Below, piece by piece: positions 33,435 through 41,071 of a stretch of DNA of 64,000 nucleotides. Source of the stretch: Bog-532 sp963732345 (GTDB lineage Bacteria > Actinomycetota > Actinomycetes > Streptosporangiales > Streptosporangiaceae); assembly GCA_963732345.1 (NCBI GenBank), contig CAVSZI010000002.1:62001-126000 (forward strand), given 5' to 3'. The notes below the pieces were generated by a model. The model did no database searches. It was not told the DNA's origin and saw nothing but the letters and a program-made list of their open reading frames with translations. The position numbers and the translations under genes are program-made. Positions within the stretch are counted from its first letter, which is position 1; each line of letters begins with the position of its first letter.

Positions 33435-34067
33435 TCAGCCTAGATCCAACGCTCGCGGATAGACATTACCAAGCGACGACGTGTCGCTCCACTCACGAAA
33501 CCGGATGGATACGTCATCGCCATTGTCATGACGGATCCGTAGCCGGCTCCCGTTGGGCGGACTTTCGACGTCTACCGGATTCCCGCGAATGATCCAGTCG
33601 TTATCCTCAAGCCGCATACGAGGCTGCCCGGAAGCGGTCAGGACGCGGAAGTTCAGCATGAGCCTTCGCTGATCATCGCGATTGAACCAGATTATAGGAG
33701 TATCGCGAAACACAACCATATTGGGTGTCTCATAGTAGAAATTACCGCCAATTACTGCCAAGATATCATCGCGCATCCACTCGAATTTGCCACGCACGTC
33801 GGGCCGGTCCGGAGGTACAGATTTCATCGCTCGGCACTGCTCGACCGTCCATGCACCAGCTTTGGCGTGATGAGTAGCGCACAAGGCTATCATGCGCGTC
33901 GGGTCGTGGTGATGTTCCTTTTCCCAAGGCGGATCAAAATGATGGTATTCAAGATATGGATTTCCGCAGTCGATCATGGGGCAGCCAAAGCCCACCTCGC
34001 GCCGTAGCTCGCGTCGCACCGCGACCGGTGGTGTGCGCGATAGTTCTGTGTCGCTCTCATCCGGCAT
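33435..34067 (-). CDS. HNH nuclease-domain protein
   Basis: A 210-aa protein whose N-terminal third holds a zinc-bound HNH fold: CPMIDCGNPYLEYHHFDPPWEKEHHHDPTRMIALCATHHAKAG gives the metal-binding cysteines and the H-H...H catalytic set. The last 110 residues are beta-rich (IIWFNRDDQRRLMLNFRVL; MRLEDNDWIIRGN) and may recognise a substrate. GC is clearly lower than average, a sign of separate origin. HNH proteins of this size on mobile elements are often restriction or anti-phage nucleases, but no partner methylase is present. Start ATG 34067 has a weak ribosome site. Confidence 0.75.
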   Translation of the reverse strand: MPDESDTELSRTPPVAVRRELRREVGFGCPMIDCGNPYLEYHHFDPPWEKEHHHDPTRMIALCATHHAKAGAWTVEQCRAMKSVPPDRPDVRGKFEWMRDDILAVIGGNFYYETPNMVVFRDTPIIWFNRDDQRRLMLNFRVLTASGQPRMRLEDNDWIIRGNPVDVESPPNGSRLRIRHDNGDDVSIRFREWSDTSSLGNVYPRALDLG

Positions 34068-34130
34068 CCAGGCAGTCTTTCATGGTTGCTGGTCGTCCCA
34101 CGTGACTTCAACACCCCTGGCTCTGTCGGC

Positions 34131-34226
34131 GGCCTCTTCGTCCCGAAGCCAAGTCGCGGTGCCGCCTGCCAGCGCTGCGGCGTGCTTGAGCTGGGAACTA
34201 CCGTCCGTCGGCGTCCGCTGGCGTCC
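34131..34226. repeat. Diverged duplicate A (pair with 35467-35566)
   Basis: CTTCGTCCCGAAGCCAAGT is identical here and at 35477-35495, and the next 75 bases match at roughly 60 percent. The two copies are in direct orientation and bracket the coiled-coil gene. There is no gene in 34068-34480. Confidence 0.5.
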
Positions 34227-34480
34227 ACTGCTGGTGAGGGCGATTGTTTCTCACTTGGTTACTCGGTCGCTCGCGAGTCGGCACCGTGAGCGGTTGCTAA
34301 AAGATCGTTTCGCGCTCTGGATTGATCTGCGCCTGCCCAGGTCAGCCGTCGTTGGCAGTGTCCGTGAGTGGCCACTAGTGACCACGGCTGACCGCTCGTT
34401 CTGGCACGGATGTGGCACGCTGCAGTTAGCGACAGGCGGCTGGAGTCAGTCTGGCCTTGGCCTTACGGCCCTGGTATCCC

Positions 34481-35176
34481 TCAGCCAACCTTGACCCACG
34501 TGCACGGGCCATTGACCTCAAAGGCATAGGCGGACGACACATCAACCGTCTCAGGCCCGTCGAAATTGTTGTTATCGGCGATATTGCTGGTGTCGGTGCT
34601 GTTCAGCGTAGCGAAGTAGCAGTCATTGGCACCAGTATTGCCGCTGCCATTGGTGTGGTACACGCCCGCCTTGATGTCCTTGCCAACTACGTACACGCCG
34701 TCGCCGCTGATCTGGGAAGCCTGCAGCTCACCCATCTGGGCCTGGACCGCCTGCTGCTGCTGTGCCAGCGTGGCCTGCTGCTGCTTCAATGTCGCCGCCT
34801 GCTGGCTGAGAGCTGCGTTGCGTGCAGCATACGCTGCGGCCGCCTTTGCGTTCGCTACGGATGTCGCTGCCGCTACTGCGTCTTTAGCCTGCCCTTGCGC
34901 GGCCGCTAGCTGGCCTTGCAGGGTGCCCACCTGGCCCTGTAGTGCGCTCACCTGGCCGTGAAGCGAAGCATTCGCCGACCTCGCTGAGGTTAGTGCACCG
35001 GCATTGTTGTTAGCGCTGCTGCCAATGCCGACACCCACAAGCAGCGCAGCCACCGCGAGAACGGCAATGCCGACCCGCTTTGGCCACGGCCGCCGCCAGT
35101 ATGGCACCTGCGGCAGCGGCGGCTCAGCGTCGCCGTGATACACCGGTGACCGATCTGTTGAAGTTGTGTCACTCAT
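34481..35176 (-). CDS. Membrane-anchored coiled-coil protein with conserved C-terminal domain
   Basis: A 231-aa protein. After a 37-residue cytoplasmic part comes one transmembrane helix (VGIAVLAVAALLVGVGIGS), then a long alanine/glutamine-rich coiled coil (about residues 65-155, QQATLKQQQATLAQQQQAVQ) and a C-terminal globular domain beginning SGDGVYVVGKDIKAGVYHTNG and closing with CTWVKVG. That domain, with its G-x-Y-x-V-G-x-D-I pattern, is common at the outer face of actinobacterial membrane proteins. ATG 35176 follows GGGGG and is chosen over 35206. Function is unknown; surface exclusion or a structural role is conceivable. Confidence 0.72.
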   Translation of the reverse strand: MSDTTSTDRSPVYHGDAEPPLPQVPYWRRPWPKRVGIAVLAVAALLVGVGIGSSANNNAGALTSARSANASLHGQVSALQGQVGTLQGQLAAAQGQAKDAVAAATSVANAKAAAAYAARNAALSQQAATLKQQQATLAQQQQAVQAQMGELQASQISGDGVYVVGKDIKAGVYHTNGSGNTGANDCYFATLNSTDTSNIADNNNFDGPETVDVSSAYAFEVNGPCTWVKVG

Positions 35177-35466
35177 TGCAACCCCCAAACGCCTGAAACC
35201 CGGCATGCTCGGGGGATCTCAGGAACGTGCGCGCCGACTCTCCGGTGCGCTCCGATCACAGCATGCGTCCGATTCGTGACTCTGCGAACAGTGGCGGACG
35301 TCCCGATCCCGCTGGGCAATGGTCACATCCGGTGGCGAGCCGACCCGGACCAGCGGAGCTGGGCAAAATGACCTGGCAGTGCAAGCGGACCGGCGCAGGA
35401 CCAGCAGACCGCGATGACCAAGCGTCGCCCCGCGTTGTGGTCAGCCTTGGTGGTCAGCAATCACGG

Positions 35467-35566
35467 ACCTGGCCCTTCGTCCCGAAGCCAAGTTGCCATC
35501 CGGACTGCCCGGGCTGCGGTGCATCTGGCCTGGAACCATCGTTCGTGGGTGCTCGCTGGCGACAGG
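35467..35566. repeat. Diverged duplicate B (pair with 34131-34226)
   Basis: The direct partner of the copy at 34131. The whole 35177-35575 stretch between the two minus-strand genes shows no other gene. Confidence 0.5.
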
Positions 35567-35575
35567 GATAGTTAC

Positions 35576-37138
35576 CTATTTTCTTTTGCCATGGTTGAGG
35601 ATGCGTGCTGGTATGTCATGTTGCTGGCAGAGAGAAAGCAGGCCGCTGCCGTCGATGAGGTTAAGTGGCTTGCCACCAGCGAACTTGTAGCTGTCCGGGC
35701 CGTAGCCAGACGTGGTGATCATGATTCCCTTGGTTGCGCCCTCGTGCTGCACTGTCCCCCACAGGTCACGTACGTGGGTTGGCTGAACGGTGCGGGTATA
35801 CAGCTTGGCCTGAACGATGAACTTCCCGCCGGTGATGGGGTGCGGGTCGTAGGCGACGCAGTTGATGCCTCCGTCGCCGGTGGCCCGGTAGAGCTTGGTG
35901 TCGAAGCCCATCTTGGTGAACAGGTTCTGGATGAATTCCTCGAACTCATTGGGACTGAGTTCGAGGAGGTTAGGCCGCTTATCGATGTCGGAGATGATAT
36001 CGACTGGGGTGATGACGCGCGGGTCGGCCATGCTGTAGGGCATGACCGGCTCGACGGGAATCAGTTCGTCTGGGTGCGGCGAGATGTCGGCGGAGAAGTG
36101 TCTACGCACGCACTCGACCGGATTGAACTTCGGCTCATTCAGAACGAGCGCCCTGAACTTGTCCCGGGTGGCGCGCATTGTGATGAGGTGCGGCTGGATC
36201 CTCTGGCCTGTCGGGGGGTCGATGGCATGAACACGCCCGTTGAATACAACAGTAGTGATCATCTCGTCCGGGACAGAATCGAAGACCTCGCGCAGTGTCC
36301 GGAGCGCGATCTGGGCGATGACACTCTTATAGATCTGCCTGATCTCTGCCACAGGCCGGGCTGTCGGCTCGATGACCTTGCGGGTCTTGACGTGCCGAAA
36401 CGCTTTCTCCTCCGGGACAACCTCGACCGGGGGCAAGTACCACTCCACAGCAAGGAGCGAGGACTCGGGCACATAGCCAGCCCTACGCTCGGCCGGGAAG
36501 TCGGCAGGGTAAGGGGATTGGTCCAGCACGGTCTGGACATACTCGCTGACGGCCAACCGGTCGTTCTCACGGAGCCCGGCCGCCATCTCATCGATATGGG
36601 CATTGTGAGCGGTAACCTCACGTTCTGATTCTGCAATCTTCCGTTGATGAGCGCGGCGTGCCTCAGCGACCTGCTCACATCTTTGATCTTCGCGGCGCTG
36701 GTGATCCTCTTCAGCACGCCGGAACGTCTGCGCCGCCGTCTCGACGGCAGCTTCGTACTGTTGCTGACCGCCGAACATACGGCGCAGCCCTCGGACAGGC
36801 TCAGGTTCAAAGTCCGCCCATTGAGGAGCCGGAAAGGGCACTGCAAGTTCGCCTAGGTCAAGGGATGGCACATCAACGCGGCGCCGGAGCGAGTCGAGGC
36901 TGACCCGGGGATCTCGCGCAAGCGACGATCGCAGAAGACCTTCCAAGTCTGCGACCCGCCGTTCAATGGCAAGGGTTCTTGCACGGGCATCTTCGTCCCG
37001 GCCTACCGCCGCTAAAAGCGCATCTTCGCGCTCACGAGCCTTGTGCTGCCTTTCCTGCTGTTGTGCCGCCCGGTCCTCGGCTCGCTGCTCAGCTTCCCAC
37101 TCCCGGTACGAACCGGACCAATCGGAACCACGCGCCAT
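35576..37138 (-). CDS. Restriction-endonuclease-like (Mrr-type) protein with N-terminal coiled coil
   Basis: A 520-aa protein. Residues 10-200 are charged and coiled-coil-like (SYREWEAEQRAEDRAAQQQERQ and later EEDHQRREDQRCEQVAEARRAHQRK). The C-terminal 130 residues are the Mrr catalytic fold: LSPNEFEEFIQNLFTKMGF, then GDGGINCVAYD, FIVQAKLY and GIMITTSGYG. The usual metal-binding aspartate in GGID is asparagine here, while the Q-x-K (VQAKLY) is intact, so activity may be reduced or carried by the neighbouring Asp. ATG 37138 follows GGAGGG and is preferred to TTG 37150. It probably cleaves modified DNA, as an anti-phage or anti-plasmid trait of the element. Confidence 0.78.
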   Translation of the reverse strand: MARGSDWSGSYREWEAEQRAEDRAAQQQERQHKAREREDALLAAVGRDEDARARTLAIERRVADLEGLLRSSLARDPRVSLDSLRRRVDVPSLDLGELAVPFPAPQWADFEPEPVRGLRRMFGGQQQYEAAVETAAQTFRRAEEDHQRREDQRCEQVAEARRAHQRKIAESEREVTAHNAHIDEMAAGLRENDRLAVSEYVQTVLDQSPYPADFPAERRAGYVPESSLLAVEWYLPPVEVVPEEKAFRHVKTRKVIEPTARPVAEIRQIYKSVIAQIALRTLREVFDSVPDEMITTVVFNGRVHAIDPPTGQRIQPHLITMRATRDKFRALVLNEPKFNPVECVRRHFSADISPHPDELIPVEPVMPYSMADPRVITPVDIISDIDKRPNLLELSPNEFEEFIQNLFTKMGFDTKLYRATGDGGINCVAYDPHPITGGKFIVQAKLYTRTVQPTHVRDLWGTVQHEGATKGIMITTSGYGPDSYKFAGGKPLNLIDGSGLLSLCQQHDIPARILNHGKRK

Positions 37139-37468
37139 CACACCCTCCAATGATCTAGTCCGCCACCGATGTGAATGTAACCCGCAATGTCATCGGCGAC
37201 AATCACGGCGGCTGCCGCCCCGGACCCCGCCCGGACCCACGTCCAGGGGCTCAGCGGCCCCTAATGTTTATTACCCTCCGTGCTTCGCGCACGCGACCGG
37301 ACCTTCGTCGGCGCCACGTGCGGGACACCCCGGCCGTCCCGGGACACACAAACACCTCACAACGGCCGCACACTGACCACCTATCCATTCGCCAGCGCGT
37401 GCGGGCACTGTAAGGCCCCTAACACAGCGGCTACCGCCGCTGGCCTGGGTGGGTGCCGTCCTAACCGT
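37139..37468. other. Non-coding stretch left of insertion copy 1
   Basis: No clear gene. One frame on the + strand (from GTG 37280) runs into the inserted element and continues in phase on its other side to TGA 38806-38808, giving a possible 137-aa product with an ACGHCKAPN knuckle and a lysine-rich tail. It has no good ribosome site. Confidence 0.4.
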
Positions 37469-38578
37469 TGTTCCCGGTCACTCAAAATGAGCATGAAGGC
37501 GACGTTCAAGATGAGCAGGTAGAACCGGACATTCCGGGCGTGTATCCGGCGGTTCGTGCTCATGGTGGCGGCGTGCTGCTCACGGTGTCGCGGCGAGCGG
37601 CGCTGGCGGCGTTGTCGTGGTCATGGTGAGTGTCGCGGCGCGGTCGCGGGCATGCCGGTGCCCTGGCCGGCCTGTCGGCCGGCCAGCGGCGGTCAGCCGG
37701 CCCGGGCGGGCGCGAGGTGGCGGGCCAGGCTGTACCGGCCCAGCAGCGGCCACAGGTCCGCCCGGGTGAAGCTGTGCCCGGTGATGGCCGCGTGCGCGGC
37801 CGCGGCGACGGCACTGAGCGCGTCACCCAGCGGCGACCCGGACGGCTCCGGCAGCACCGGATCGGCACCGCCGATGAAGCCGAGCTGGAACATCGCGTCC
37901 TGGCGCATCTCCTCGGCCCGGGAGCGGAGCCGGCGCAGCCAGCCGCGCACGGTCGAGGCCGGGACGCCCAGCTCCTGGCCGATCCGCCCGCAGCCCGCCC
38001 CGGCCAGCGCCGCCGCGGCTGCGGTGCCGATGACCTCGATCCCGTCGGCCCGCCTCGGCGCGCACCACGACGGCAGCAGAATGTGGGTCCGCCCGCAGGA
38101 CCGGCAGCGGGCCCGCTGCGGGCATAGCCGCGCGCTCGCGCCGCCCAGCAGCCGGATCACCCGCTCCCGGGCGCGGCCCCACCGCCGCAGCTGCCCAGTA
38201 CCGCAGGACGGGCAGGCCAGCAGCCCGCCCGCCAGATCGGCGGACGCGGCGGCAGCATCAGCGCACAGCAGCACGCAAGGCCTTCCCGGTCACGACAGCC
38301 ACGATCCCGCGCCGGGCGCACGGCCGCCAAGGGGAACTCGTGTTGCAGCCTGCCCGCTCCCGCCCCGGCTAGCAACCCGGACGGCCTCATGCCCCGGGAA
38401 ACGACACCGTGATCACCTGCACAGCATCCGGGCTCCGCCACGACCAGCGCCGCGCCGCCAGATGCTCACGGTGCCGTCGGGCACGAAAACGGACACTGGC
38501 CGCCGGACCCAGATCGGCATGCTCACGCCGGCCGACGCCAACCCCCTTCCACGCACTCAGAAAGAACGGCGCGGAACA
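37469..38578 (-). mobile_element. 1,110-bp DUF6431 mobile element, copy 1
   Basis: The element begins TGTTCCCGGTCACTC and ends in GGAACA, and is flanked by a perfect 5-bp target duplication ACCGT (37464-37468 and 38579-38583). An inverted copy of the same length lies at 43274-44383 with only a few base differences. The TG...CA ends and 5-bp duplication are those of TnsB/TniA/Mu-type transposition. Its only sizeable gene is the DUF6431 protein, so it seems to be mobilised by an enzyme coded elsewhere. Confidence 0.87.
37693..38274 (-). CDS. DUF6431-family zinc-ribbon/HTH protein (copy 1)
   Basis: A 193-aa protein. A zinc ribbon (CPSCGTGQLRRWG near residue 21 and CRSCGRTHILLP near 57) is followed by an insertion-sequence-type helix-turn-helix, CGRIGQELGVPASTVRGWLRRLR near residue 95, and a helical tail. 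This is the DNA-binding half of several transposase families without any DDE or serine catalytic part. It is the only protein of the 1,110-bp element. One residue differs from copy 2 (Ser for Gly in AITGHSFTRAD). Start GTG 38274 follows GGGAAGG. It may bind the element ends or regulate the trans-acting transposase. Confidence 0.8.
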   Translation of the reverse strand: MLLCADAAAASADLAGGLLACPSCGTGQLRRWGRARERVIRLLGGASARLCPQRARCRSCGRTHILLPSWCAPRRADGIEVIGTAAAAALAGAGCGRIGQELGVPASTVRGWLRRLRSRAEEMRQDAMFQLGFIGGADPVLPEPSGSPLGDALSAVAAAAHAAITGHSFTRADLWPLLGRYSLARHLAPARAG

Positions 38579-38697
38579 ACCGTTCCGCTGACCGCTTCCT
38601 GACCTCACCCACTCTTCGAGCGGCCGAGGTCAGGAAGCAGCTCCACAGAACAGCACCCGCCCAGGCAAGGTCAAAAACAAAGATCAAAATCAAGAGC

Positions 38698-38775
38698 AAG
38701 GTCAAGGTCAAGGTCAAGATCAAGATCAAGATCAAGATCAAGATCAAGATCAAGATCAAGATCAAGATCAAGATC
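38698..38775. repeat. Hexanucleotide tandem repeat (AAGGTC)3(AAGATC)10
   Basis: Thirteen perfect 6-base units. On the + strand in the interrupted frame they encode alternating Lys-Val and Lys-Ile; on the minus strand they would encode a hydrophobic Leu-Ile run. The surrounding 38584-38986 region has no other supported gene. Confidence 0.9.
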
Positions 38776-38986
38776 AAAACCCACGGTGGTAACTCACCGC
38801 GAAAATGACCGGGGAAGATGCAAGCAAGAGCACACCAGCCACCGCCGTAACCGGCAGCGGAGGAAACGGCCCAGCTCCCCAGTGCCGGAGAGCACCCATG
38901 AACCGGGAAAGTGCAGGCATAGCGCGACGGGCCCGCCAGGTGAGCCCAGACTGGCGGCACCAGAGTGGCCCTGGCCGCATGCCCGT

Positions 38987-39238
38987 TTATTTTTCCGGCT
39001 CGGCGACGAATGTGCCGCGCCCCTGAATGGTGATGATCAGTCCCCTGCCGCGCAGGACTTCCATGGCGCGGCGGACAGTCTGGTAGCTGCGCCCGTAATA
39101 GTCGGCCAGAGCCCGCTCTGACAGCAGCCGTGCGCCCGGCCGCAGTTCACCGGAGGTGATCCGGGCCGCGATGTCATCAGCGATCTGGACGTAGGCCAGC
39201 TCGGCGTCACGGCCACCGCTCGCTTCAAGATCACTCAC
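38987..39238 (-). CDS. Short GntR-type winged-helix repressor (83 aa)
   Basis: Only the GntR DNA-binding domain is present: AYVQIADDIAARITSGELRPGARLLSERALADYYGRSYQTVRRAMEVLRGRGLIITIQGRGTFVAEP. There is no sensor domain, so it is a single-domain regulator as found on many Streptomyces integrative elements. It is transcribed away from the transfer operon that starts at 39405. The repeated GTGCTCTA/TAGAGC half-sites at 39280-39323 are the likely binding region. ATG 39238. Confidence 0.88.
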   Translation of the reverse strand: MSDLEASGGRDAELAYVQIADDIAARITSGELRPGARLLSERALADYYGRSYQTVRRAMEVLRGRGLIITIQGRGTFVAEPEK

Positions 39239-39279
39239 AGCACTACCTAATCACCGCATGACCTGCGGCAACGTATGCG

Positions 39280-39323
39280 GTAGCACTACAAGAGCTATAC
39301 AAGTGCTCTATAGGTGCTCTACT
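39280..39323. promoter_or_regulatory. Operator cluster in the divergent promoter region
   Basis: Half-sites GTGCTCTA and AGAGC/GTAGCAC recur four times in 44 bases, in both orientations and separated by A/T-rich CTATA-type spacers. This is the pattern of overlapping repressor and promoter sites between the GntR gene and the transfer operon. Confidence 0.5.
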
Positions 39324-39404
39324 CTGTTGATGCCGTGCCCGGTGCCGACCCGTACCGGGCACGGTCCAAACGGGTCGCAAACGGGCCGGGCAAGGAACCC
39401 AGCG

Positions 39405-39596
39405 ATGGCAGCGCCATACGACCAGGAACTCAGGCAGCAGCGCTTCACCCAGGACCACCCCGAATGGTCCATCCACGCCCAGGACGGGCCAAGCTTCACC
39501 GCCGAAAAAGACGACGGCACCTCAAGCCACATCGTCGCCCACCCCTCCCTCAAGGGACTGCTGGACCGCCTCGATGAAATCGAGGCCGACCGATGA
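39405..39596 (+). CDS. Small hypothetical protein, first gene of transfer operon (63 aa)
   Basis: ATG 39405 follows CAAGGAA. The product MAAPYDQELRQQRFTQDHPEWSIHAQDGPSFTAEKDDGTSSHIVAHPSLKGLLDRLDEIEADR is acidic with a strand-strand-helix pattern. Small proteins with this kind of DHPEW...L start are frequent in Streptomyces integrative elements. Its stop overlaps the next start by four bases. Function unknown. Confidence 0.68.
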   Translation: MAAPYDQELRQQRFTQDHPEWSIHAQDGPSFTAEKDDGTSSHIVAHPSLKGLLDRLDEIEADR

Positions 39597-40291
39597 CCCC
39601 GGCGCGGTCCTCCGCACTGTCCGTCTGCGCAGCACCCGGTCTCGGCACCGAACCCGTGCAGGTGCTCACCCGGCGACTGGCCGCCGCCGGGTTCGGCGTG
39701 CACGCCACCCGCCACGGAGACCGGCACGAACTAGACATCGTGAACCTCACCGCCGCCCGCGCCGGATTCACCCTCACCGGTGACGGCCGTGCCCGCTGGG
39801 GCTATGAACCCGACGCCGGCCGTGGGATCGGCGCGGCCATGCTGACCGCGATTATCGTGCACATCCTCGGCGCACCCCGCACTGCCGACGCCGCCCCGGG
39901 CGTGGACGCCTACCGGGCCTACCCGGTCAAAGGGGCGGTCGGCCGGTGCCTGCAAGACCGAGGCCTGACCGTCACCCTGCTTGTGTGCGAGGACTGGGAA
40001 TCGTTCGAGGCCACCACCGAAATCGAGATCACCAGCCCGGCGAAGCCCTGGCTCGGCGCGGTGCGCCTCGCTGATGATGGCTATCTGGACTGGGAATGTG
40101 ATTACCGCGCCGCCTTCCACGGCGACCCCGGCCCTATGGCCGACGTGATCAGCCCGATCCTCCGCGCCCACCCCGGCCCCGGCCGCGTGCCATCCCCGCG
40201 TGAGCAGGTGACCGTCTGCGATCCAAGGAGCCCAACGGCTGCCGAAACTGCCGGCATTGCCGAAGAACGACCTTTCCGCCCCGGCCGGTAA
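39593..40291 (+). CDS. Hypothetical protein of transfer operon (232 aa)
   Basis: The ATG overlaps the preceding stop (ATGA). The middle contains GYEPDAGRGIGAAMLTAIIVHILG and EDWESFEATTEIEITSPAKPWLGAVRLADDGYLDWECDYRAAF, an alternating strand/helix fold without a known motif. The last 35 residues are disordered. It has no membrane segment and no signal peptide. It is followed after 24 bases by the replication-relaxation-like gene. Confidence 0.6.
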   Translation: MTPARSSALSVCAAPGLGTEPVQVLTRRLAAAGFGVHATRHGDRHELDIVNLTAARAGFTLTGDGRARWGYEPDAGRGIGAAMLTAIIVHILGAPRTADAAPGVDAYRAYPVKGAVGRCLQDRGLTVTLLVCEDWESFEATTEIEITSPAKPWLGAVRLADDGYLDWECDYRAAFHGDPGPMADVISPILRAHPGPGRVPSPREQVTVCDPRSPTAAETAGIAEERPFRPGR

Positions 40292-40315
40292 GCGCGGCAC
40301 GGTAAACGTGATGCC

Positions 40316-41071
40316 ATGCAACCGCAGCAGGCCGGGGCCGCCGCGCTGACGGCACGCCGCGCCGACGCCGGAACCGTGAAGCTCACCGGCCGGGACATCA
40401 CCGGGTTAATGCTGTGCGCCGACCACTACGGCGCGCCCTATGACCTGCTCACCGCAGCCCTGAACGTACGCGGTGACCGGCTGCGCGGCATCGTGGCCCG
40501 CTGGCGGCACGCCGGATACGCCGACACCGGCACCCTCGGCCCCGGCCCCGCCTGGTGCTGGCTAACCCCCGCCGGGATGAAAGCCACCGGCCTGACCTAC
40601 CCCGCCACCCGCCCCGCCCTCGGCCGCCTCGCCCACATCCGCGCCGTCCTCGCCGCCCGGCTATGGCTCCAAGCCGGCGACGTCTACCAAGACGGGCAGG
40701 CATGGTGGCGCAGCGAACGCCGCATCCGCACCACCATCGGCGGACGCGTCGGTGTCGCCCACATCCCCGACGCTGAAGTGCACTGGCCCAGCCTGGACGG
40801 CTCCCCCTACGCCGGACAGGTATGGGCGATCGAAGCCGAGCTAACCCCCAAACCCCTAGCCCGCACCGTGACCATCATGCGCGGCCTGCTGGCCCGCACC
40901 AGCGGCTACGGACCCGGCTCGGTGACGGGACACGAACCCCGCTACGGGCAGGTGGTCTACCTGACCGCCCCCGCCGCCCGCCCCGTGGTCATCCGCGCGG
41001 CCGCCGCGCTTCCCGCGCCATTGCAGCCGCGTGTCGTGGTCCGCGACCTGCCCGAGGAGGCCGCACTGTGA
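40316..41071 (+). CDS. Replication-relaxation-like protein
   Basis: A 251-aa protein with an N-terminal winged-helix domain (TGLMLCADHYGAPYDLLTAALNVRGDRLRGIVARWRHAGYADTGT, residues 30-75) and a C-terminal nuclease-like half: WRSERRIR near 140, HIPDAEVHW, and VWAIEAELTPKPLARTV near 180. The E-x-x-LTPK motif after a PD resembles the replication-relaxation/MobC-like proteins of actinobacterial plasmids, which assist processing of transferred DNA. Similarity is by motif, so the family assignment is moderate. The stop overlaps the GTG start of the ATPase. Confidence 0.6.
   Translation: MQPQQAGAAALTARRADAGTVKLTGRDITGLMLCADHYGAPYDLLTAALNVRGDRLRGIVARWRHAGYADTGTLGPGPAWCWLTPAGMKATGLTYPATRPALGRLAHIRAVLAARLWLQAGDVYQDGQAWWRSERRIRTTIGGRVGVAHIPDAEVHWPSLDGSPYAGQVWAIEAELTPKPLARTVTIMRGLLARTSGYGPGSVTGHEPRYGQVVYLTAPAARPVVIRAAAALPAPLQPRVVVRDLPEEAAL

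Noticed and set aside
38523..38960. Hydrophobic Leu-Ile repeat protein on the minus strand
   Set aside because: It comes from translating the hexamer repeat backwards. No ribosome site, no domain, and the frame crosses the end of the inserted element.
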